DNA of 64,000 bases from Symsagittifera roscoffensis. Lineage: Eukaryota; Xenacoelomorpha; Acoela; Convolutidae. Below, one piece after another: positions 34,964 through 46,602 of the stretch. The stretch spans positions 42,236,153 through 42,300,152 of the forward strand of contig NC_087071.1 in the NCBI RefSeq assembly GCF_963678635.1, given 5' to 3'. Under the pieces are notes generated by a model. The model made no database searches. It was not told the origin of the DNA and worked only from the letters and a program-made list of their open reading frames with translations. Numbering within the stretch: the first letter of the stretch is position 1; each line of letters starts with the position of its first letter. Both the position numbers and the translations under genes were made by a program.

Positions 34964-37217
34964 GAATCTTTCTTCATAAAAGTTAATTTTATTTCATTTT
35001 AAAAGCTTTTTCAACAAACAAACTTATCTTATTCTTTTTACAAAATGCAAAAAGTATAATCACATTTTAAGAAAAATGCGTATTTTTTGAGAATTTTTTT
35101 TTCAAGACGTATTTTTTTTTTGATTTTTTGAAAAATTTCTGATAGAACGTAATTTTTTTGTTATGCAAATGCCAAAAACGCAATAATTTGGTTTGTAAAA
35201 ACTTGTTTAATTATTGCTAAAAAAATTTAAAATTGGTGTCCTTGAGTGGTGTTCCCGATCTTAAAATCTTAATTTATTGCTTTTTGATGTTTTAGAACCA
35301 AAGACGTGCAAAAAGTAAAATTCTTAATGATAAAAACCAGAACAAAGAATTTCATACATATGTTATTAACAATGCAAAAAAAACTTTCATGACTATTGAA
35401 CCATTTATTGAAACGCAGTAATTGAAATTACATTATAATATGAGTATAGACGCATCTAATAAGCGGGAATACCAGCTAGTAAGAAAATTGGAATTTTTAT
35501 GGTTTTTGTGTGGAAATTTCGAGTTTTTAGGTAAACTCTCAGGCGCATTATTTTGTTGGTGACTATCCTATTTGTATTAGGTGTATATTTAGGGGGGTTA
35601 TATGGTAAATACTAACGCTTTATCTGGCTATGCTGGAACTTACTTAAAAAATGAAAAAAAATCAGGTTTTTGGGAAAAATTGCAAAAATTTCAAGGTTTC
35701 TGGCTGATTTTTTGTTGCTTCTGATCTAATTGAAAAAATATACTTACGTGCAGATTTTAAAGTTAACCTCAAATTGTATTAACCTCAAATCGTAGACGAT
35801 GAAGTTGACCCTAATTTGAGCTAAAAAAACGGGTTATAAAATGCTCTGTACACTAAAAGGAAAGCTCATATTAGCTTATTCAATATTGAAATTCTAATTT
35901 CTTGGCAAAACAGTGAAATTAATTGTAACTTTTGAGAAATTAAAGTAAAAGTTAATCAAATATATACTAAATTTTCCATTTTTGAACTTTTATTTGTGTA
36001 ATTAACTGGTTTTTTGTCCAGTTCATGGAGAATTTACTCAAAAATCTCAATTCAAATGAACAATAAAAGCAATATTCATTGAAAGTTCTTGATCAAACTG
36101 AATGATTCAACTCCTCCTCAGTTTTTCTCTATGAACAACCCAAATATGTCAAAAATTACAATTTCTGAGAAATTTTTCCACGTTCATAATAATAAAATTG
36201 AGATCATGATGAAAAATGAACTGTTTACTGCAAAAACTGACTAGAAAAAATGGAGTTAAAGTTTTTCTCAAAAGAATATCAGATTTTGGAGGAAGTTCAA
36301 ATTTCTTCAAAAATGATGAGTATCTCTCTGTTGCTTCTTCAACAAAATTTTCATGATTTTCTATAGAAATGGTCTAGGCTTTAGTATTTTTCTTTCTTTC
36401 TGCTTAATAAGTGTTTTCTTTATTGATTTCACTTTGCAAGAAGAAAATTTAGTCAGTACTGGGGAATTTAGGAGGAAACTATTATCAGTTCACGAACAAT
36501 TTGCTGGCAGAGATAAAATTAGAACTGATAACATCTGATTGTTACTATGTGTGTTGTACATGTTTTCTTTAAGGTTTCCTTGTTCAGTTGCTACAGTAAA
36601 ATATTCAAGCCAAAATACATTTTTTTGGGATCATTAATTGTCACTTTTATTGCAAAATAGTTATTGAATCGTTTTTTGTTCTTGAGTTTCGTCGGAAATT
36701 TTCTCAAAAATGGCTAGGTGAGAAAAAATCACTGCTAATTGAAGCATTCAAAAGCACATAAAAAAATGAGAGGATAAAGTTGTGTCTTTAAAACAAATTA
36801 AGCGCAGCTCTTATGGTTATAATCTAAAAATTTTCAGAAGTAGAATTACGCAAGGGTATCTAGTTCCTAACTTCTGCTACATCTAAAAACTTTCAAGAAA
36901 ACGCTTCTGAAAGAATATCAATTTAGAAAAAGAAATCAAGGTGCAAACAATTGAAAAAACTCTACAGCTCTACCTAATTTTCTTATTGAAAAAAAGTGAA
37001 GCTAACCAGAAGAAAATTTTACTGTTTGTCTAATTGAAATCCTTCATGTTAATTTCATATAATTAAGAGATCCTACATCTGGTTCTGCTAAAGTATCAGT
37101 TTGTTAGAAATTTGCAGCAATCTCCATTTTTTTCTCTAAAAATCTTTCTACGTCAATTTTTTTGTGTCCAAAATAGTGAAATGTAAATCTTGAAAGCAAG
37201 TTTTTGATTTATGCTTC

Positions 37218-37409
37218 ATGTATCATCTTCCAAAAGATGTTCGAGTTGGGTTTGATTCAAAAAAGTTATCCTCAAAACATCAGATTTTTCATACAAAATT
37301 ACCTAATATATCAAATGATAACAAAATTTCCAATGATTTACTCATGAGAAAGAATCCAACATTAAAAAGTCTCGACGATTTATTTTTATGCGTAAGATGT
37401 AATAAATAA
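37218..37409 (+). other. Conserved open frame in unit B5, unidentified
   Basis: Sixty-three codons, including YHLPKDVRVGFDSKKLSSKH and LKSLDDLFLCVRCNK. The matching region of B1 (23520-23690) has stops. It ends with C-x2-C like half a zinc finger. It could be an exon of the element, but no borders are clear. Confidence 0.3.
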
Positions 37410-38167
37410 GCTAACTTTTAGGAAAAAAAATATCAAAACTCTTAATGAAATAAAATGAATTTCTCTCTCAATATTTTGTTTTCTCAGTTACAGCTTCATC
37501 TACTATCATCCAGTTTCATCCAATTTGAACAAAATTTTACTTGAAAAACTGACTAGAAAAATAGAGTTAAATTTTTTCTCAAAAAAATATCAGATTTTGG
37601 ATGAAGTTCAACTTTCTCCAAAACTGATAATTATCTCTCTGTTGCTTCTACAACAAATTTTTCTTAATTTCTCTGTAGAAATGTTCTAGGATTTAGAGTT
37701 TTTCTTTCTTTCTGCTTAATACGTGTTTTTTTTATTGATTTCACTTTGAAAGAAGAAAATTTAGTCAGTACTGGGGAATTTAGGAGGAAACTATTATCAG
37801 TTTTGTACAACTCTTGAAGAAATATTTGACCACTCATTAGCGTATATTATGCCTTTTTAATACAAAATTATCGCAAGCAAAATCTCCTCAAGCTTCCAAC
37901 TAATGGAGTTTTTATTGTAAAAAAAAGACTTTTGCATCGATTTCTATTGAAAATTTCACGACACTTTGAACTCGATTGTTGCTGGTTTTATCATCAGTCA
38001 GAATTTTCAAATAAAAAAGTAAAAAGACATATCAAGAATTGTGATGAAAAAACTGCATAGTTTTTACTAGAACTTTTCTAATTTATCACATTTGTATAGA
38101 CTTTTCAGATTCAGTAAAAAGATTTTTTTTCCTTGTAATATTTCCTGTGTTTTATTCATAGTAATTT

Positions 38168-38400
38168 TCCATATTTTTCTTGGAGTGTGTTTGGAGACTA
38201 CTGAGCATCCTTTCCATATTTTACATTATTTTAAGAAGAAAAATGCGTGAATGCAAGTAGTGAGTTCCTCGCTGCTATATGTATAAAATTTATAGTTCGA
38301 ACACTTCAAAACACCACAGCTTCTACGATGTCTTGACGCATCTCTTCGTGTATATTCTTGGACGCATTCAAGACATGCCACTCTTTCGTTTCAGTTCAGT
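38168..38400 (-). pseudogene. Zinc-finger exon, copy 4 (diverged)
   Basis: The minus strand reads ACLECVQEYTRRDASRHRRS then CGVLKCSN, after which the second finger is destroyed. The form ASRHRRSC..LKCSN is closer to the polymerase N-terminus (AARHRRRC ... HKCSN) than copies 1-3 are. It links the two zinc-finger families. Confidence 0.55.
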
Positions 38401-39111
38401 AGCGGCACCTCGATATAAAAACGAACTTGAAAATGAACGGGAGAGTTAGAATATCCCTAATTTTTAGATAAGAAGAGTTGAATAGCCTCAAAAAATGAAG
38501 AAAAAAAAGTGAATGAAAGTTTTTATGTAAAACTTTTAACCAATTGTTTTTGACGTGAAAGAAAATCAGAATGGATATCATCCTATTTGGCCAAGCTGTC
38601 CAAAAATCATCCAATCTAACCATGGAGTTTTCAAAAGTTTTGTTATCAACCAATTAGAATCGAGCATTACAAGGAAGTTTTTATCTTTTTTGACACCAGA
38701 ATCGAGCTTTTACCCAAAAAGGAGTTTTTAACAGTTCAAAAATCAGAATCGAGCATTCCTTCACAGTTAATGTTTGTGGTATCAACCAATCAGAATGAAG
38801 TATTCACATATTTTAAAATAGTTTTTAGATCAGATTAAAAGTATAATTATGAAACTTCCTAATCAATCAATTTTCTTGAATTTTTCTATCATAACTAACG
38901 TATACATTTGACACCAAAAAAATATATAAATCAGATTTCTAGTCTGATTTATTTTATTTTTTCGATATTGATTTCAATTTTGATGTGCAAAAAGGATTTC
39001 TTAATGATAAAAACCAGGACAAAGAATTTCATACATTTTTCTGTAAACAATGCAAGAAAAACTTGCATTGTTAGGTTGTGTGTCTTAGGGGGTGTGTGAT
39101 TTCTTAAAAAT

Positions 39112-39350
39112 TTACATGTGGAGGTTGTGTGTCTTGACTGTGACATACTCCGTCTTCATGTTGTATGTTGCTCTTTCATATACTCTATTATACATGTTGA
39201 GCTCCTGATCTATAGTTGATTCTTTTCCAGATTTGGCGTCAAATATAGGTACGAGTCCAAGGTTTTCAGCATCGTGAAAAACAGTATTCCGGGTTGCCTA
39301 CATTGCTTCTTCTTCTTTTTCACTAAGATAGACATGTTGGGACTTTTCAA
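39112..39350 (-). pseudogene. Unidentified coding-like fragment
   Basis: The minus-strand frame from about 39350 to TAA at 39112-39114 reads HVYLSEKEEEAM, one TAG, then ATRNTVFHDAENLGLVPIFD, AKSGKESTIDQELN, MYNRVYERATYNMKTEY and ends NLHM. Composition is richer in charged residues and GC than its AT-rich setting, and no other unit holds it. I do not recognise the family. It may be a gene fragment from elsewhere in the ancestral element or a captured host exon. Confidence 0.45.
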
Positions 39351-39692
39351 ATTGTCAACTTTTCTGTAGTACATTTTTGAAGAGCAAACTGATCAGATGA
39401 GTAGAAAAGAGAAAATAATTTTGAGATTAAATGAAAAAGGAAGTCAGCAGTATGAATCATCGCGACTTCCATAAATGGAAGTAGTAACAAAAATGGAAAG
39501 TTTTGTATGAATTTTCCCCAAATGGAAAATGTGTAGGTGTTACTACTACTATATAAATCCACATTTTTCTGCAAAAATTGTTCTTCCCAACGGCAGCTGC
39601 TTTGTGTCAAGCTCTTCCCAGCTTTTATTCAGATGGTAATAATAAATCATTAATTATTTGTTTCTAACGAATTTTACGAAAACTTCTGTTCC

Positions 39693-40140
39693 TTGGAAAG
39701 TTGCAAGTTTCATTTAATTTTAAACGGAGCATCTCTTAGCCAAACTCTTCAGAGATTAGACAAATATCAATATTTATATCAAGAATTGATTGTCTTTACA
39801 CTGTTTACAAACACAGATTCTATTCAAGTTTTGTCACATCAATTGGGGAAGTATTCAATCAGCTTAGTTGCGATGTTCAAGATAATTTACGATGGAAAAG
39901 AGCTGAAAAAACACCAAGCGTGTCAAGGACACGACTCGTTTGGGAAAAGTTCAAAAAACATTATCTAAATTCTAATCGAAAACTTGCATCTACGCAAACT
40001 CGGAGCTCAGCATTTTTGGACCGAATTCGACAAATGCAAAACTCAAAAAAAGAATCTGATTTGTTTAGAATAATTGATTGTTTCTTTGATGGTTATGTTT
40101 CTGTAATTAGTGAGCGTGTCAATTTTTCTAAAAAGTTTTG
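39693..40140 (+). pseudogene. Unknown plus-strand ORF, copy 4
   Basis: Frames 39693-39968 and 39920-40255 overlap. They read SLSQTLQRLDKYQYLYQELI, ISLVAMFKIIYDGKELKKHQ and DSFGKSSKNI, then AFLDRIRQMQNSKKESDLF and SVISERVNFSKKFWKFLHKN. This is the most diverged copy, yet the same protein text survives, which suggests past selection on it. Family unknown. Confidence 0.5.
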
Positions 40141-40430
40141 GAAATTTCTGCATAAAAATTTCGTGAAAGCTAGTTTTTTTTCATTTAAATTTTTTTTTCA
40201 ACAAACAGTTTTATGTTATTTCCTTACAAAATGCAAAGATATAACCACATTTTAACAAGTATGTGTGTTTTTCGAGAAAATTTTTTTCAAGACGCAACTT
40301 TTTTCATGATTTTTTAAATAATTTTTTGACAAAACCGAATTTTCTTTTGTTACCTTGTGAAATTGTTGGGTAGAAAAATTTGATTAATATTGCTCAAAAA
40401 TCTGAATACAGGTGTCTTTGAGTGATATTC

Positions 40431-43400
40431 TCTATTTTCAAATCTTAATACATTGTTTTTTGATGTTTTAGAACCAAAGACGGGCAAAAAATGATTTTCC
40501 TTGTGATAAAAAGCAGAAAAAAGTGTATCATAAATCTTTTTATTAACCATGCAAGAAAAAATTCATTTATCATTTTTTTCAAAATGCAAAATTTTTTTTA
40601 TTTCATATCAAGTATGCAAAATTCGAAGTAAAATTTTTTAAAAGATTTCAAAAATTTTTCGATTCTATTAAAATTTTGCAAAAGAATTGAGAAAATTGTT
40701 GCAATTTGCAAAATTTGCAATGGATTTTCAACAAGTATGCAAAAAATTCAAAAAAAAATTGGCAAAAACTTAACATATTTTTTGTTATGAACATGCGAAA
40801 AATCACAGTTTTCAATGTAAAAAATTGTTAAAATTTTTTTGTTTAGAAAATATCAATGTTGATGACTTCGAATGCTATGCCTATCTTAATACATTTTTTT
40901 TCTGATGTTTTTGATCAATATACAAGCAAAAAATAATTTTCTGCATGATCAAAACCAAAACAATGAATTCCATTTACTTTAATTATAACAGTGCAAAAAA
41001 AAGTTGTATAACCTTTCTTAAAAATGTGGAAACAATTAAAAAATTTTTTCTGAATTTGCTAGATTTTCTTTGATTTTTTCAACAAATGTACAAAAAGGTT
41101 ATGAAATTTTTCGCCAGTTGCAAAATATAAAATGACTTTTTCAACAAGTATGATAATTTTTTCGAGAAGAAAATTTTTGCATGATGCAAATTTTTTTTTT
41201 GATTTTTTGAAAAACATATACAAAAATCCAATTATCTTTTTCTTAGGAACATGCGAAAAATCAAAAAATTTCATTGTAAAAACTTGTTTAATTATTGTTT
41301 AGAATATATCAATATTGATGACTTTGAGCGCTATTGACTATCTGAATACAAAGTTTTTCTGATGTTTTTAATGAAATTTTCTCAATTTAAGAGATTTACT
41401 TCGCTTTCTTTAACAAGTGTGCGAAAAATTTTATGAAAATTTTCGCCAGTTGCAAAAACCGTTATGATTTTTTCCACAAGTAAGCAAAACTTTTCGAGAA
41501 AAATTTTCGCTTGATGAAAATTTTTTCATGATTAAACGAAATGCAAAAATCCAATTTTCTTTTCCTTATGAAGATGCGAAAAATCAAAGTTTTCATTGTA
41601 AAAATTTGTTATTTTTTGTTTAGATAAATCAAATTTGATGACTTCGAGTATAATTCATCATCCTAAAAAACTGTTTTTATGATGTTTTTGAACAACATAC
41701 ATGAAAAAAAAAAGATTTCTTTATGATCAAATCTGAAACAAATAAATTTATTTACTTTTATTATTATAAGTGCAAAAAAATGTATATATTTTTTAAAATG
41801 AAAATTTGTTCAAGGAAACTTTCCTAAAATTGCAAAGTTTTCATTGATTTTTTAAATAAATTTGCAAAACACATTATGAAAACTGTGTAAGTTGCAAAAA
41901 CTGTAATGATTTTTTTGAACAAGAATGCGAATTTTTTCGAGAAAAAATTTTTGTACGACGCAATTTTTTTCATGATTTTTTGAAACACATATTGCAAAAA
42001 CTAATTCTGTTTTTCCTTATGCAGATGAAAAAAGGCAAAACTTTATTGTGAAAAATTTGTTGAATCATTGGCAAAAAACTTTCAACATGTTTGACTTCGA
42101 GTGCTATTCCCTATCTTAATACAAAGTTTTTCTGATGTTTTTGATTAACAACCATGCAAAAAAATAGATTTTTTTATGATCAAAACTAAAACAAAGAAAC
42201 TCATTCACTTTAATTATTAACAGTACGAGAAAAAAATTATATTTTTTTTAAATGCGAAAAATATTACGAATGTTTTTTCTTAATATGCAAGATTTTCTTT
42301 GATTTTCTTAACAAGTATGCAAAAAATGTCATAAAATTTTTCGCCAGTTGCAAATTATGTAATGATTTTTTCAACAAGTATGCAAAACTTTTCGAGAAAA
42401 ATTTTGCAAGATGCAAATTTTTTAATGATTTTTTGAAAAACATATACAAAAATTGAATTTGCTTTTCTTTAGGAACATGCAAAAAATCAAAAATTTCATT
42501 GTAAGAACTTGTTAAATTATTGTTTAGAATATATCAATATTGATGACTTCGAGTGGTATTGACTATCTGAATACAATGTTTTTCTATCGTTTTCAAGCAA
42601 TATACATGCAAGAAAAAAAATTTGTGCAAGATCAAAGTTAAAACAAAGAAGTTCATTTTTTTAAATTGTTAACAGTGCTAGAAAAAGTTGTATAAAGTAT
42701 TTTTAAAATGCGAAAAATTTTAATGAAATTTTTCTCAATTTAAGAGATTTACTTCGATTTTTTTAAAAAATTGTGCAAAAAATGTTATGAAAATTTTCGC
42801 CAGCTTCAAAAACTGTAATGATTTTTTCTACAAGTATGCAAAATTTTTCGAGAAAAACTTTAGCTTGATGCAAAATTTTTCATGATTTATTGAAAAGCAA
42901 AAATCCAATTTTCTTTTACTGATGAAGATGCGAAAAAAAAAAGTTTTAATTGTAAACACTTGTTGTTTTGTGTTGAGAAAAATCAATATTGATGACTTTG
43001 AGTATAATTCTTCATCTTAAAAAACTGATCTTCTGATGTTTTTGACCAACATACATGCAAAAAAGAGATTTCTTTATGATCAAAACTGAAACAAACAAAT
43101 ATTTTTCCTTTTATTAATAACAGTGCAAAAAAATGTAAATATTTTTTTTAAAAAAATATGTTCAATGAAACTTTCCTAAGTTTGCAAAATTTTCTTTGAT
43201 TTTTAAATAAAGGTGCAAAACATATTATGAAAACTGTGCAAGTTGCAAAATTTGTAATAATTTTTTGAACAAGTATGCAAATTTTTTCGAGAAAAAACTT
43301 TTTTATGACGCAATTTTTTTCATGATTTTTTGAAAAAAATATTGCAAAAACTAATTCTATTTTTCCTTATGCAGATGCAAAAAGGCAAAACTTTATTGTG

Positions 43401-46117
43401 AAAAATTTGTTGAATCATTGGCAAAAAACTTTCAACATGTTTGACTTCGAGTGCTATTCCCTATCTTAATACAAAGTTTTTCTGATGTTTTTGATTAACA
43501 ACCATGCAAAAAACTAGATTTTTTTATGATCAAAACTAAAACAAAGAAACTCATTCACTTTAATTATTAACAGTACAAGAAAAAAATTTTAATTTTTTTA
43601 AATGCGAAAATTTTTACGAATGTTTTTTCTTAATATGCAAGATTTTCTTTGATTTTCTTAACAAGTATGCAAAAAATGTCATGAAAATTTTCGCCAGTTG
43701 CAAATTATGTAATGATTTTTTCAACAAGTATGCAAAACTTTTCGAGAAAAATTTTTGCATGATGCAAACTTTTTAATGATTTTTTGAAAAACATATACAA
43801 AAATTGAATTTACTTTTCTTTAGGAACATGCGAAAAATCGAGAGTTTCATTGTAGGAACTTGTTAAATTATTGTTTAGAATATATCAATATTGATGACTT
43901 CGAGTGCTATCGACTATCTGAGTACAATGTTTTTCTAATGTTTTCAAGCAATATACATGCAAGAAAAAAAATTTCTGCAAGATAAAAGTTAAAACAAAGA
44001 AGTTCATTTTTTTAATTGACATTAGTGCTAGAAAAAGTTGTATAAAGTTTTTTTAAAATGCGAAAACTTTTAATGAAATTTTTCTCATTTTAAGAGATTA
44101 ACTTCGATTTTTTTAAACAATTGTGCGAAAAATGTTCTGAAAATTTTCGCCAGTTGCAGAAACTGTTATGATTTTTTCCACAAGTATGCAAAACTTTTCG
44201 AGAAAATTTTCTGTTTGATGCAAAATTTTTCATGATTTATTGAAAAGCAAAAATCCAATTTTCTTTTACTGATGAAGATGCGAAAAATAAAAGTTATAAT
44301 TTTAAACACTTGTTATTTTTTGTTGAGAAAAATCAATATTGATGACTTTGAGTATAATTCCTCATCTTAAAAAACTGTTCTTCTGATGTTTTTGACCAAC
44401 ATACGTGCAAAAAAGAGATTTCTTTATGATCAAAACTGAAACAAACAAATATTTTTCCCTTTATTAATAACAGTGCAAAAAAATGTAAATATTTTTTAAA
44501 TGAAAATATGTTCAATGAACCTTTCCTAAGTTTGCAAAATTTTCTTTGATTTTTAAATAAAGGTGCAAAACATATTATGAAAACTGTGCAAGATGCAAAA
44601 ACTGTAATAATTTTTTGAACAAGTATGCGAATTTTTTCGAGAAAAAACTTTTTTATGACGCAATTTTTTTCATGATTTTTTGAAAAACATATTGCAAAAA
44701 CTTAAGCTATTTTTTCTTATGCAGATGCAAAAACGCAAAACTTTATTGTGAAAAACTTGTTGAATCATTGGCAAAATACTTCAATATTTTTGACTTCGAG
44801 TGCTATTCCCCATCTTAATACAAGTTTTTTTTTGATGTTTTTAATTAACAACCATGCAAAAAAAGAGATTTCTTTATGATCAAAACTAAAACAAAGAAAC
44901 TCAATCTCTTTGATTATTAACAGTACGAGAAAAAAATTATAATTTTTTTAAATGCGAAAATTTTTACGAATATTTCTTCTTAATATGCGAGATTTTGTTT
45001 AATTTTTTAAACAATTATGCAATAAATTTATTGAAAAATTTCGCCAGTTGCAAAATATGTGATGATTTTTTCAACAAGTATGCAAAACTTTTCGAGAAAA
45101 ATTTTTCCATGCTGCAAATTTTTTTATGATTTTTTGAAAAACAAAAATCCAATTTTCTTTTCCTTAGGAACGTGCAGAAAATCAAAAGTATAATTGTAAA
45201 AACTTGTTAAATTATTGGTTAGAATATATCAATATTGATGAATTCGAGTGCTATTGACTATCTGAATACAATGTTTTTCTGATGTTTTTAAGCAATATAG
45301 CTGCAAGAAAAATAATTCTGCAAGATCAAAGTTAAAACAAGTAACCTCATTTTTTTAAATTGTTAACAGTGCAAGAAAAAAATGTATAAAGTTTTTTTTT
45401 AAATGCGAAAAATTTTAATGAAATTTTTCTCAATTTAAGAGATTTACTTCTTTTTTTTTAACAAGTGTGCGAAAAATATTATGAAAATTTTCACCAGTTG
45501 CAAAAGCTGTTTTGATTTTTTCCACAAGTACGCAAAACTTTTCGAGAAAAGTTTTCGCTTGATGCAATTTTTTTCAAGATTTATCGAAATGCAAAAATCC
45601 AATTTTCTTTTCCTTATGAAGATGCAAAAAATCAAATTTTTTCACTGTAAAAACTTGTTATTTTTTGTTTAGAAAAATCAATATTGATGACTTCGAGTAT
45701 AATTCCTCATCTTAAAAAACTGTTTTTCTGATGTTTTTGACCAACATACATGCAGAAAAGATATTTCTTTATGATCAAAACTGAAACAATTAAATTTTTT
45801 TACTTTTATGATTAACAGTGCAAAAAAATGGATATTTTTTAAAATGAGATTTTGTTCAATGAAACTTTTCTAAGTTTACAAAATTTTCTGTGATTTTTAA
45901 ATAAATCTGCAAAACATATTATGAAAACTTTTCAAGTTGCAAAAAAATTGTAATGATTTTTTTGAACAAGTATGCAAAATTTTTCGAGAAAAAATTTTTG
46001 TATGACGCAATTTTTTTCATGATTATTTGAAAAACATATTGCAAAAAAACTAATTCTATTTTTTCTTATGCAGATGCAAAAAGGCAAAATTTTATTGTGA
46101 AAATATTGTTGAATCAT
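40431..46117. repeat. Higher-order satellite, ~450-bp monomers in A-B-C trimers
   Basis: Monomers are marked by GATGACTTCGAGTGCTATTG (A: 41325, 42544, 43893, 45238), GATGACTT.GAGTATAATTC (B: 41638, 42992, 44341, 45687) and TTTGACTTCGAGTGCTATTC (C: 42092, 43442, 44791). Same-type spacing is 1345-1350 bp from the second trimer on, so the higher-order unit is about 1349 bp. Each monomer matches, along its whole length, the segment at about 26100-26520 of unit B1 (ATTTTTTGA-type tracts, ATGCAAATGCCAAAA, ACTTGTTTAATTATTG, TTTTTGATGT, TTATTAACA). The short open frames here are not genes. Confidence 0.85.
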
Positions 46118-46119
46118 TG

Positions 46120-46602
46120 TTTATTTTGAGTAAATACTTAGGTCTTTTGATTTTGGCGTAAGATTGAGAAGATAGCTCGAAATTAATGACTTTTTCAAAG
46201 CAAATCTCTGGAAATCTTATTCCAAAACCTGACCATCCAGGGTTTCGAGCTTTGAAAATCTTCCAAGAAACGATGAAAAAAAGACTTTTCTGGGGAGTTT
46301 TGACAAATTTGGGAATGGGGTAGGGAATAAAAAGGGTTTTTCCTTGTCAAATAGAGTTCAGCCGTAAGTTTAGAGCTTTGATACCCAATACACGGTTCAA
46401 AAGTAAAGTTGATTGAGTAAATTTCCCTGAATAGGCCTTTGCTTAGTCGGAGAGCTCTTTTTTGGACAACATAATCATCAACCAAAAATTGTGAAAAAAA
46501 GTAAGAGTGTACCTCTATTTCATCAATAAGGAAATCACAAGGAATATTTTTCTTTTTGTTGTAGAGTAACCAGAGGAAATTAAAATGTTTTTTAATTGAC
46601 AT
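46120..46602 (-). pseudogene. Unknown minus-strand gene of the divergent pair, copy 1
   Basis: Starts at ATG 46602 and reads FLIDEIEVHSYFFSQFLVDD, YVVQKRALRLSKG, then YLTRKNPFYSLPHSQICQN. After a frameshift it continues GWSGFGIRFPEICFEKV and ends at the satellite (46117), so its 3' part is lost. This copy lacks the early TAG seen in copies 2 and 3. It is transcribed away from polymerase copy 1 across the TGACGTCA-bearing region. Family not recognised. In a Maverick-like element it could be a structural or accessory gene, but nothing in the sequence shows that. Confidence 0.5.

Larger units (their letters stand above)
31908..35477. repeat. Left-part unit B4
   Basis: Carries the same TTATCAGTTTT junction as B2 (near 32877) and the zinc-finger exon (33252-33484). 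A further rearrangement near 34010-34590 brings back part of the segment that B2 lacks. It then has the unknown ORF (34590-34963), the founder segment and an LTR remnant. Its left terminus is the best preserved of the five. Confidence 0.75.
35478..40430. repeat. Left-part unit B5 (with internal duplication)
   Basis: Runs from the left terminus through the segment missing in B2/B4. At about 37545 it returns to sequence already seen near 36235, giving a partial second pass with the TTATCAGTTTTGTAC junction at 37797. It then has a degenerate zinc-finger exon (38168-38400), a foreign-looking coding fragment (39112-39350) and the unknown ORF (39693-40140), and merges into the satellite without an LTR remnant. 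Confidence 0.7.

Noticed and set aside
41059..45672. Lys/Phe-rich frames in the 450-bp satellite
   Set aside because: Product of A- and T-rich tracts. Frames are not kept between monomers of the same type.
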